This document shows positions 1 through 5,940 of a DNA stretch of 8,399 nt, piece by piece (the stretch's first letter is position 1; every line of letters begins with the position of its first letter). Both the position numbers and the translations under genes were made by a program. The notes under the pieces were generated by a model. It was given only the letters and a program-made list of their open reading frames with translations, ran no database searches and was not told the origin of the DNA. Origin of the DNA: Chloroflexota bacterium (GTDB taxonomy: Bacteria > Chloroflexota > Dehalococcoidia > SHYB01); assembly GCA_016200725.1 (NCBI GenBank), contig JACQEE010000318.1:1-8399 (forward strand), in the 5' to 3' direction.

Positions 1-930
1 CTTGCACTTGCCCGCGGCCTGGAGCACGGTCTCATTGGGGAAGGGCCAGAGTGTGATCGGGCGGATGTAGCCAATTTTGAGGCCCTCGTCGCGGAGGATG
101 TTGACGGCGTATTTGACGAAGCGGGCGACGTAGCCGAAGGCCATGACCACCATCTCGGAGTCGTCGAGGTAGCCGGTGTCGGCCATCGGCTTGACGCTAG
201 ATTCGAGGAAGGCGATGCGTTCCATGCCGCGTTCCTGGAGCGCGCCGTAGCCGAGCGACGACTTTTCGTCGGCGTTGTAGGTGCCGCGGATGAAGGAGTT
301 GATGCGCGCAGCGCGGCCCTTCGCGCCGGTGATGGCCCACTTATCGCGCCCAACCAGGCCTTCCTCTTTGAAGGGCTTGAACTCCACCGGCTCGACGGTG
401 TGCGTGAGGATGTAGTCGGACTGCAGCAGCACCGGCGTGCGGTACTTCTCGGCAGTGTAGAAGGCGAGGCGAGTAAGGTCAGCAGCCTCCTGCACCGTGT
501 GCGGGGCGAAGGCGATGTAGCGGTACTCGCCGTGGCCGCCGCCGCGGGTGCCGACGCGGTACTCGGTCTGGCCTCGCGACATGTGGACGAAGACATAGGG
601 GACTTCGGCGGCGAACATCTCGGACATGGCCTCGTGCATCAGGCTCATGCCGGTGACGGTGGAGGAGCACATGGCGCGGTTGCCGGTGACGGCGGCGCCC
701 CAGACCATGCTGATCGCCTCGCCCTCGCTCTCGGCGTTGATGTGCACGCCGCCGACCTTGGCCAACTCTTTGGCCATGGCCTCGATCAGGTGCGAGTTGG
801 GCTGGATGGGGTAGGAGGCATAGAAGCGGCAGCCGGCCGCGATCGCCGACTTGGCGATCGCCTTGCTGCCTTCCATCAACTCTTTCTTGGAGCCGGTGGA
901 CTTGACGGCGGGCTTGGTGGCAGTGGTCAT
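1..930 (-). CDS. vorB: 2-oxoacid:ferredoxin oxidoreductase alpha subunit (VorB-like), 3' end cut by window edge
   Basis: Alpha subunit of a multi-subunit 2-oxoacid:ferredoxin oxidoreductase, which converts a 2-oxoacid plus CoA to acyl-CoA and CO2 and passes electrons to ferredoxin in the cytoplasm. The minus frame is open from the ATG at 930 to base 1 (310 codons). Family alphas are about 350-380 residues, so roughly 40-70 are missing. Visible family signatures are YPIQPNS (residues 40-46, family form YPITPxS), ESEGEAI (67-73), GGGHGEYR (130-137), WAITGAKGR near 200 and IRPITLWPFP near 290. The GGGHGxYR and WAxTGAKGR blocks are typical of proteins annotated VorB (2-oxoisovalerate type), but the substrate cannot be fixed from sequence. 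The Thr of YPIT is Gln43 here. It starts 28 bases after the ferredoxin subunit with only a weak GAG-type ribosome site, and is probably co-transcribed with it. The beta (TPP) subunit should lie just outside the window. Confidence 0.9.
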   Translation of the reverse strand, partial: MTTATKPAVKSTGSKKELMEGSKAIAKSAIAAGCRFYASYPIQPNSHLIEAMAKELAKVGGVHINAESEGEAISMVWGAAVTGNRAMCSSTVTGMSLMHEAMSEMFAAEVPYVFVHMSRGQTEYRVGTRGGGHGEYRYIAFAPHTVQEAADLTRLAFYTAEKYRTPVLLQSDYILTHTVEPVEFKPFKEEGLVGRDKWAITGAKGRAARINSFIRGTYNADEKSSLGYGALQERGMERIAFLESSVKPMADTGYLDDSEMVVMAFGYVARFVKYAVNILRDEGLKIGYIRPITLWPFPNETVLQAAGKCK

Positions 931-958
931 CGTGGTCTCGCTTTCGATGTGACAGGGC

Positions 959-1201
959 TTACTTCGCGGCGACCTTGTTGGGGATGTTGCGATAGACGGC
1001 AGTGAAGCAGTAGTCGGGGCAGATGAGGGCACACATCTCGCAGCCGGTGCAGCGCCCTTCGATGAGGATGGGGTAGCGGTAGCCAAGTCTGTTGAAATCG
1101 GTGGACATCTCGAGGGCGTCGACGGGGCAGACCTTCACGCAGAGGTCGCAACCTTTGCAGATGGTGATGTCGAGATCGACGGTGCCGACGGCTTTCGGCA
1201 T
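959..1201 (-). CDS. 2-oxoacid:ferredoxin oxidoreductase delta subunit, 2x[4Fe-4S] ferredoxin
   Basis: Small ferredoxin subunit (80 aa) that carries electrons within the 2-oxoacid oxidoreductase complex. Two complete cluster motifs are present: CKGCDLCVKVCP (Cys15, 18, 21, 25) and CTGCEMCALICP (Cys51, 54, 57, 61), the bacterial 2x[4Fe-4S] pattern, with the linker containing GYRYPILIEGRC. The length fits stand-alone delta subunits (VorC/KorD/PorD type), and the C-terminus after the second motif is short. The ATG at 1201 has a good purine-rich ribosome site (AAGGAAG, about 8 bases upstream). It lies 27 bases after the gamma gene and 28 before alpha, so the three probably form one operon in the order gamma-delta-alpha. 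The function of the domain is secure. The assignment to this complex rests on the flanking genes. Confidence 0.93.
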   Translation of the reverse strand: MPKAVGTVDLDITICKGCDLCVKVCPVDALEMSTDFNRLGYRYPILIEGRCTGCEMCALICPDYCFTAVYRNIPNKVAAK

Positions 1202-1228
1202 GGGTCACTTCCTTCTCTCGTGCAGCGA

Positions 1229-1816
1229 CTAGGCTACGGCGACGGCCCAAGCCTTGCTCTTGAAGTCCTTCAGATTCTGCGCCGCCCACTGGTCGCCGGC
1301 CTGGAAGGCCTTGGCGTTCTCGGCGACCGTCTGCTGGCGATAGGAGGGCGTGTTGGCCTTGAGCGCTGCCTCCAGCGCCGCGAGCGAGACGAGACCCGTG
1401 GCGCGGCAGACTGCGCCGAGCATGACCATCGAGGCGCCCTGCACGTTGTTGAGTTTCTCGGCGAGCGCGGAGGCGGGCACCTTGAAGAGCGTGGCGCCAG
1501 CGGGAGCCGTGGCCTTGGGCATCAGGGAGGAGTTGACGACGTAGATGCCGCCTTTGCGCGTCTTCGGCTTGACAATCTCTTCGGGGCTTTCGTGCATGGC
1601 GATGGTCAGCCAGGCGAGCGGAATCATCGGCGGGGCGAGGAGTTCGCGGTCGCCGGTGACGACGGTGCACTCGACATTGCCGCCGCGCATGGTGCCGCCG
1701 AAGGCGGCGAAGTGCATGACCTGGCGGTTTTCGCTGTTGAGCGCGTGGGCGAGGATCTTGGTGGCCAGTTGCACACCCTGCCCGCCGATGCCGCCCATGA
1801 TGATTTCGCGCTCCAT
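1229..1816 (-). CDS. 2-oxoacid:ferredoxin oxidoreductase gamma subunit
   Basis: Gamma subunit (195 aa) of the same oxidoreductase, the domain that in this superfamily contributes to CoA-dependent turnover. The N-terminal glycine-rich motif MGGIGGQGVQLATKIL (from residue 7) and FGGTMRGGNVEC (39-50) match the family forms GGxGGQG and YGPExRGG. The reading frame stays open further upstream to 1894, but I place the start at the ATG at 1816. The protein then begins MEREIIMGGIGGQG, the usual few residues before the glycine motif, and a GGAG lies about 11 bases upstream. The extra upstream residues do not look conserved. It is the first gene of the minus-strand operon, about 60 bases below a promoter at 1885-1913. 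In the position where family members usually have Tyr-Gly-Pro-Glu it reads Phe-Gly-Gly-Thr, a mild divergence. Confidence 0.9.
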   Translation of the reverse strand: MEREIIMGGIGGQGVQLATKILAHALNSENRQVMHFAAFGGTMRGGNVECTVVTGDRELLAPPMIPLAWLTIAMHESPEEIVKPKTRKGGIYVVNSSLMPKATAPAGATLFKVPASALAEKLNNVQGASMVMLGAVCRATGLVSLAALEAALKANTPSYRQQTVAENAKAFQAGDQWAAQNLKDFKSKAWAVAVA

Positions 1817-1884
1817 ATATTCAATCACTCCGTGGTGATTTCGGGCCGAGACACAGGAGTCCGGCACGACAGGGAAGCGTTGGC

Positions 1885-1913
1885 AATGTAACACCTGTAT
1901 ATAGGGGTGTCAA
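1885..1913 (-). promoter_or_regulatory. Promoter of the oxidoreductase operon
   Basis: On the minus strand, TTGACA (1913-1908) and TACATT (1890-1885) are separated by exactly 17 bases, a housekeeping-sigma arrangement with a perfect -35 and a 4/6 -10. Transcription would start near 1878, giving a leader of about 60 bases before the gamma ATG at 1816. The spacer contains the palindrome at 1891-1910. The hexamers and spacing are seen directly. Activity is inferred. Confidence 0.6.
1891..1910. promoter_or_regulatory. Imperfect palindrome in the minus-strand promoter, candidate operator
   Basis: ACACCTGTATATAGGGGTGT matches its own reverse complement at 16 of 20 positions: ACACC/GGTGT arms around a TATATA centre. 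It fills the promoter spacer and overlaps the -35 of the oxidoreductase operon, where a dimeric regulator would block or remodel initiation. The same CACC/GGTG half-site occurs in the divergent promoter at 1940-1949. No regulator gene is in the window. Confidence 0.4.
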
Positions 1914-1933
1914 CGAACAAAGGCGGTTGGGGT

Positions 1934-1962
1934 TTGACGCACCTAGGTGGCGTTTCTATACT
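1934..1962 (+). promoter_or_regulatory. Promoter of the SDR gene
   Basis: TTGACG (1934-1939) and TATACT (1957-1962) are 17 bases apart, each one mismatch from the housekeeping-sigma consensus. Transcription would begin near 1969, leaving a leader of about 33 bases to the SDR start at 2003. It points away from the oxidoreductase promoter, and the two -35 boxes are 20 bases apart (1914-1933). Confidence 0.68.
1940..1949. promoter_or_regulatory. Perfect palindrome CACCTAGGTG in the SDR promoter spacer
   Basis: This is a perfect 10-bp palindrome immediately after the -35 hexamer, well placed for a repressor or a spacer-binding activator. Its CACC/GGTG arms repeat those of the palindrome at 1891-1910, and the two centres are 44 bp apart, close to four helical turns. 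Operator function is an inference. Confidence 0.4.
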
Positions 1963-2002
1963 CCGCGCCTACGCGGCTCCAGTACCAAATCAGGAGGGTT
2001 TC

Positions 2003-2929
2003 ATGGCGCAGCAGCACCTCGCAGGGCAAGTGGCGGTCGTGACGGGGGGAGGGCGGGGGTTGGGACGCGCCATCGCGCTGAAGTTGGCAGCGGAGGGGGC
2101 AAAGGTGGTGGTGAACGACCTCGGCGCGGAGCTCGATGGGACGGGCACGTCGCGCGAGTTCGCGGACGGAGTCGCGGCAGAGATCAAGCAGCAGGGCGGG
2201 CAGGCGGTCGCGAACTACAACGACATTTCGAAGTACGAGCAGGCCCGCGACGTGATCGAGAGCGCGGTGAAGCAGTTCGGGCGCATCGACATCCTGGTGA
2301 ACAGCGTGGGGAATGCACGGCCGAAGTTGCTGGTGGACTGCACGCAGGAGGACTTCGACATTCTGATCGACGTGATGCTGAAGGGGAAGTTGTACACGAC
2401 GCAGCACGCGGCGAAGCGGATGGTGGATCAGCGGTCGGGGCGCATCGTGAACCTGGGCTCGAACATCGGGCTCATCCACATGACGCGCCGCACGGCCTAT
2501 GCGGCAGCGCAGGTGGGCATCTTCGGCTTCTCGCGCGTCGCAGCGAGCGAGCTGGGGCCGTATGGCGTGACGGTGAACTCGCTGTCGCCGGGAGCGACGG
2601 AATCGCGGCTGATCCGGGATGCGATGCGCGTGTCGAAGGAGCACCAGAACCACCCGATCCTAGACGCGGCGGAGAAGGGGACGGCGTTCCTGACGCCGGC
2701 GCCGCCGGACAACCTGGCGAACGTGACGGCGTACCTGTGCACGAAGGAAGCGGCGAACATCAACGGGCAGATCATCTACGTGGCAGGCGGGCACCTCGCC
2801 ATCGCGGAGACGTGGCTGCTGTCGAAGAGCGTGTACAAGGACGGCGTGTGGGGCGTGGATGAGTTGATCCAGGCCGTGCCAAAGACGATGGCGGCGGGGC
2901 TGGCGAACCCTGCGCCGAAGCGGATGTAG
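2003..2929 (+). CDS. Short-chain dehydrogenase/reductase family protein with altered catalytic tetrad
   Basis: A 308-aa classical-SDR-type Rossmann protein, family function NAD(P)(H)-dependent oxidation or reduction of alcohol/ketone groups. The cofactor motif TGGGRGLG (14-21) is followed by VVVNDLG with Asp39 at the end of strand 2, which often favours NAD(H). NSVG (100-103) replaces NNAG. Ser153 and Tyr166 are 13 residues apart as in active SDRs, but the Tyr motif reads YAAAQ, so the catalytic Lys is Gln170. The tetrad Asn (family VNLxG) is Met125. The C-terminus past the usual GQxIxVxGG block is about 50 residues longer than a typical 250-aa SDR. I chose the ATG at 2003 because AGGAGG (1992-1997) lies 5 bases before it and the protein then starts next to the Rossmann strand. 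The frame also opens at a GTG at 1907, upstream of the predicted promoter. Substrate unknown. It could be a reductase with changed chemistry or a binding protein. Confidence 0.9.
   Translation: MAQQHLAGQVAVVTGGGRGLGRAIALKLAAEGAKVVVNDLGAELDGTGTSREFADGVAAEIKQQGGQAVANYNDISKYEQARDVIESAVKQFGRIDILVNSVGNARPKLLVDCTQEDFDILIDVMLKGKLYTTQHAAKRMVDQRSGRIVNLGSNIGLIHMTRRTAYAAAQVGIFGFSRVAASELGPYGVTVNSLSPGATESRLIRDAMRVSKEHQNHPILDAAEKGTAFLTPAPPDNLANVTAYLCTKEAANINGQIIYVAGGHLAIAETWLLSKSVYKDGVWGVDELIQAVPKTMAAGLANPAPKRM
2905..2928 (+). repeat. 24-bp direct repeat, copy 1 (3' end of SDR gene)
   Basis: These 24 bases at the end of the SDR gene, encoding the last residues NPAPKRM and the start of the stop codon, recur exactly at 4588-4611 in the same orientation. 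Three more upstream bases match with one mismatch. The copies are 1683 bp apart and flank the membrane-protein gene. Confidence 0.95.
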
Positions 2930-2943
2930 AGCCTCACCCCCGT

Positions 2944-2970
2944 CCCCTCTCCATCAGAGATGGAGAGGGG
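2944..2970. terminator. Perfect 12-bp hairpin between convergent genes
   Basis: CCCCTCTCCATC, a 3-base loop AGA, then GATGGAGAGGGG forms a perfect 12-bp stem, 15 bases after the SDR stop and 28 before the stop of the minus-strand gene. There is no T-run on either side, so a bidirectional terminator or transcript-end stabiliser is plausible rather than a classical intrinsic terminator. The preceding CCTCACCCCCGT plus CCCCTCTCC resembles a dispersed intergenic repeat common in Chloroflexota genomes (from memory, not checked). Confidence 0.6.
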
Positions 2971-2998
2971 TGCTCGATAGCGATTTCGTAGACGCATC

Positions 2999-4213
2999 TC
3001 ATGACAGGGGGCTGAAGCCCAATGTGATGCGCACCCGCTCGTACAAAGGCCCAGCTAAGCGACTAGCTCTCGCGAACACTATGGCCTGCAAGAGGGCCAG
3101 ACAGATCACGGAGAGTATGCCACCAATCTTTGTTACCACGGTGTCAGGTGTGGGCGTTGGCGAGTACCCTGCATACATCTGTCCGAAGAAGACCACTAGG
3201 TGAGGGACAGCAATCAAGCCCATCACGGCCGGTGGGGACAGATCGAACGTCGCTGAGAGGTCGCTGAGCACGCCGAGGGCGAGCACGCACATTGCTGGGA
3301 AGGCTATGGTAACGAGGCGCTCGACGTGAGGGCTGGCGAAGAACAGTTGCGCATACGCTGCCACGAGGAGCACGAGTGCCCAGCGCAGGTCTCCAGTCAG
3401 CCGGTGGACCTGCCTGGCCGGCCGCACGAGCATGAGGATGGCAAGTACCCCCCAGGCTCCGAGGGTCCAGCGGAATGCTTCATCGAGCAGGAACCGCGGC
3501 CCACTGCCGAAACGCAGCGACACGGCCCTGTGCGCCTCGCCTGCGATGCCGTAGTTGTTAACGTGATCGATCGCCAGGTGGACTCCCACCACGACCGCCA
3601 CGGCTGGTAGGAACACCGCGACGAGTCTCGCTCCTCGTCTCACCAGAGACTCGTCTCGTCGGGAAGCCATCTCCAGAACGAGAAATGCCGGGAACACCAG
3701 CAGGATAGTCTCTCTATTGAATGCTCCCAGGGCAAGTACGGCGGCCAACGCCAGCCATCGCTGCCGTCTGAGTAACAGGAAACTAATCGAGATTGCGGCG
3801 AGCAACAGCGGGTCGACCAAATAGAAATTTCGGAACGCGTACCCCACGCCGCCGGACAAGGTGGCGAAGGCCGCGATGCCATAGAACCGGTAGGATCTGC
3901 TGAAGCCAAGGTCTGCCAGATAGAGGTACAAGCCGAAGGTCGCGATGAGCAGACCGGCGAACATCAACAGATAGAAGTTCGCTTGCAGCGAAAACGGGAG
4001 CGCGTAGGCCAGCAGAGGCATGAGGAGACGCCAGCAGAACGGCGCGGTATGGGTCAGGTATCCATCAGAGAAAGGGGCCTGCGCCATCCGGACGTAATAG
4101 TATTGATCGCTGTAGGAGTGAACGCGGCTGGGGTCTGGGTCCGGAAAGGCGATCTGATTAGCGACGAGAACCGTAATTCCGGCTATCGCAGCGAGAAGCA
4201 CAGTGGAGAGCAA
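2999..4213 (-). CDS. Polytopic membrane protein, possible GT-C-type glycosyltransferase
   Basis: About 404 residues with roughly ten hydrophobic segments. After the first segment (1-19) comes an outer loop with SDQYYYVRMAQ (Asp36) and PFCWRLLMPLLAYALP (Arg62), then FYLVDPLLLA (Asp134) and GAFNRETILL (Asn166-Arg167-Glu168). An acidic residue in the first large loop, an RxLxP block and an NRE motif after later helices are the general look of lipid-linked-sugar GT-C transferases and related bacterial membrane proteins of unknown function. No specific family is claimed. The only standard start before the first membrane segment is the TTG at 4213, with a poor ribosome site. The frame stays open upstream to 4405 and would add a basic stretch (KRQSTRHDWLFG) typical of a cytoplasmic N-terminus, so the start is doubtful. 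By eye the codons are more A/T-ending than in the neighbours, and the gene lies between 24-bp direct repeats, hinting at acquisition. Confidence 0.75.
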   Translation of the reverse strand: MLSTVLLAAIAGITVLVANQIAFPDPDPSRVHSYSDQYYYVRMAQAPFSDGYLTHTAPFCWRLLMPLLAYALPFSLQANFYLLMFAGLLIATFGLYLYLADLGFSRSYRFYGIAAFATLSGGVGYAFRNFYLVDPLLLAAISISFLLLRRQRWLALAAVLALGAFNRETILLVFPAFLVLEMASRRDESLVRRGARLVAVFLPAVAVVVGVHLAIDHVNNYGIAGEAHRAVSLRFGSGPRFLLDEAFRWTLGAWGVLAILMLVRPARQVHRLTGDLRWALVLLVAAYAQLFFASPHVERLVTIAFPAMCVLALGVLSDLSATFDLSPPAVMGLIAVPHLVVFFGQMYAGYSPTPTPDTVVTKIGGILSVICLALLQAIVFARASRLAGPLYERVRITLGFSPLS

Positions 4214-4620
4214 CAGTCCGAACAGCCAGTCGTGGCGAGTAGACTGCCGCTTTAGCCATAGACCAATCAGGGGGTAATCCTCACCGCCGCCTTGAGTCCT
4301 ACGCGCTGGCTGTGTTTTTCCTTGACTAAGAGGCTTTGTGCCTCCAAGCCAAAAGCCCAGGGTGCCTGCGATTCTATCGCGCCACCGAGGGAAAGACCAT
4401 GATTAAGTAGGTAGTGACCTGGCCCCTGGTTATAGTAGGACGCCGCAGAATAAGGCTAGGAATAGCTGTAGCGCCTTTAGTCCAGAAGTTGGAAGTTGAA
4501 CCGGACATCCGCTGAACCACCGCCACCACCGAACGCGACAGCGATCTGGAATTGTCCCCGGGGAAGCGGCCCTTGGCATATTTCGGTGAACCCTGCGCCG
4601 AAGCGGATGTAAGAGATGCG
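4214..4620. other. 407-base stretch with no convincing gene
   Basis: No convincing gene is seen on either strand. The minus frame of the membrane protein remains open to 4405 and may hold its true N-terminus. A plus frame from 4481 to the TAA at 4610-4612 is open (about 43 codons) and ends in the duplicated VNPAPKRM tail, but has several stops between 4433 and 4480 and no start codon, so it looks like debris. A TATAGT (4431-4436) could be a -10 for the lipoprotein gene but has no good -35. The stretch looks less GC-rich than its neighbours. Confidence 0.6.
4588..4611 (+). repeat. 24-bp direct repeat, copy 2
   Basis: Exact copy of 2905-2928, ending 9 bases before the lipoprotein ATG at 4621. 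In the frame matching the SDR it would read VNPAPKRM then TAA, but the codons upstream show no SDR similarity, so only the gene end was duplicated or retained. Confidence 0.95.
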
Positions 4621-5865
4621 ATGAGAAACTCTTTTGGTACTTTGGCAACGATTGCAACCGTGATGGCTATTGCCCTCGCGGCCTGTTCCTCGTCGGAACC
4701 CACCGTGACGCCTTCTGCGGCAACTGCCACGCCGATCCGAGCGGTTTCACCTTCGCCAACGCCTACGGCGACGCCCGTACCAATTGTGACGGCGACATCC
4801 GTACCTCCTACGGCGACGCTTCCGCCGCCAACACAGGTGCCACCGACTGCGCCGGCGACCCCAGTTCCTGCAGCCACACTCATCCCGACGCCCACGCCGT
4901 CGCCGACGCCAACTCGAGCGCCAATACCAACAGCGACACCCACCCCTTCTCCGCCTTCGCCTGCGGCTACGGTCACCCCTGTCCTCGCTGGCCGTTACCT
5001 CATGAGTTTCCACGCCTGCAATCCGTCCGCAACAAACTGCCAGGATCCGCGGAACCACGTAACCTACGTAGCGCAGTCGAGTGACGGCGCTGCCTGGCTC
5101 TCCATACCGGGCTACCAGCCCTATCCCGGAAGTGTCCCGGACCTGATTCGTCGCGGGAACACCCTCTACGTGTATACGCCGGGCGTCGTGCGGCGCTACC
5201 GAATCGATCGCAACACATGGGAGGCGCCGATTTCGGTACGCGTGCAAACGGCCTCGGGGACGACGGAGCAGTACGTAGATCCGGGCCTCTTCCTCGACGA
5301 TCAGGGCCAACTCGTTCTCTTCTATCTGGTGAGCGAGGGCATCGGCAGCGATCCTGCCCGGTGTCCCTCGGGCCAAGCCTCGTGTACGAAGGTCTTCCAT
5401 AGTGCGACGGAAGTCGGAGGAAGCGATGGCGCAGCCTTCACAGTGGATGCAGGCGACAGGGCGCGCGTGAACATCACGAACGACACGGCCTCGGATCCCG
5501 ACATCTTTCGGGGACCGCAGGGATACGTGCTCTACATCTCGCGGGGACCGAGCGTCCAGGTGTACACGTCGAACGACCTACGCGGGCAGTACCAACTGAG
5601 CGCGTCCCTTCCGAATGGGACGCTGACAAACGGGGCCGGGGGGGTTCCGGCAGGGAACTACGACCAGAATACGACCCAGTACTGGACCTACGTTCACAAC
5701 AGTCCGCCGGGAGGAACGGCTGTGATTCGGCGGGCGGCGCATACTAGCCTCGATCGACAACTCGCAGACAGCGACTTTACGACCGTGCTGAGCGGCGCAA
5801 CCTTTCCAGGCCTTGGAACGGGGTTCCGTGTCGAGAGCCCGGGCTTCGCGGTGAACACGCCCTAG
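4621..5865 (+). CDS. Secreted lipoprotein with Pro/Thr-rich stalk and probable beta-propeller domain
   Basis: 414 aa. The N-terminus MRNSFGTLATIATVMAIALAAC is a lipoprotein signal peptide with lipobox LAAC and lipidated Cys22. Residues about 27-120 are a Pro/Thr/Ala/Val linker full of TPTP and PTAT, a spacer common on Chloroflexota surface proteins. Residues 121-414 form the folded part. Three blade-like motifs start with an acidic residue: VPDLIRRGNTLYVY (Asp174), VDPGLFLDDQGQLVLFY (Asp220) and SDPDIFRGPQGYVLYIS (Asp292). This spacing resembles five-bladed propellers of the GH43/GH32 kind, so a sugar-binding or sugar-cleaving role is possible but unproven. Cys pairs in HACNPSATNC and RCPSGQASC could be disulfides. 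I chose the ATG at 4621 because the frame opening upstream at a TTG (4552) would bury the signal peptide. The ribosome site is weak (AAGAG). The next gene follows after 75 bases. Confidence 0.8.
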   Translation: MRNSFGTLATIATVMAIALAACSSSEPTVTPSAATATPIRAVSPSPTPTATPVPIVTATSVPPTATLPPPTQVPPTAPATPVPAATLIPTPTPSPTPTRAPIPTATPTPSPPSPAATVTPVLAGRYLMSFHACNPSATNCQDPRNHVTYVAQSSDGAAWLSIPGYQPYPGSVPDLIRRGNTLYVYTPGVVRRYRIDRNTWEAPISVRVQTASGTTEQYVDPGLFLDDQGQLVLFYLVSEGIGSDPARCPSGQASCTKVFHSATEVGGSDGAAFTVDAGDRARVNITNDTASDPDIFRGPQGYVLYISRGPSVQVYTSNDLRGQYQLSASLPNGTLTNGAGGVPAGNYDQNTTQYWTYVHNSPPGGTAVIRRAAHTSLDRQLADSDFTTVLSGATFPGLGTGFRVESPGFAVNTP

Positions 5866-5900
5866 CCCATCCGCTTCTTGACCTCCTTGCCGCGCGACGC

Positions 5901-5916
5901 CTACCCTTTCGGGTAG
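5901..5916 (+). promoter_or_regulatory. Short hairpin between lipoprotein and fibre genes
   Basis: CTACCC, loop TTTC, GGGTAG is a 6-bp stem lying 11 bases before the AAGGAG ribosome site (5928-5933) of the fibre gene. There is no T-run after it, so termination is doubtful. It may be a processing or stability element between two co-transcribed genes. Confidence 0.3.
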
Positions 5917-5940
5917 TGCATTGCATGAAGGAGTACGCCT

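Noticed and set aside
400..1005. 201-codon plus-strand frame across the oxidoreductase alpha gene
   Set aside because: It is antisense to a clear conserved gene, has low-complexity Gly/Ala/Asp composition, and overlaps both alpha and delta genes.
1220..1891. 223-codon plus-strand frame opposite the gamma subunit
   Set aside because: It is a shadow in a GC-rich gene; the opposite strand carries the conserved GGxGGQG protein.
1907..2002. Longer SDR start at the GTG at 1907
   Set aside because: It would lie upstream of the predicted promoter and add 32 residues before the Rossmann fold; the ATG at 2003 has a strong AGGAGG at 5 bases.
4431..4436. TATAGT as promoter -10 for the lipoprotein gene
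   Set aside because: No acceptable -35 hexamer at 16-18 bases upstream, so it is mentioned only within the gene-free stretch.
4374..4976. 200-codon minus-strand frame rich in Gly and Val, opposite the lipoprotein start
   Set aside because: It is the mirror of the Pro/Thr-rich linker codons; the repetitive GVGVAVG pattern follows from that and it has no recognisable domain.
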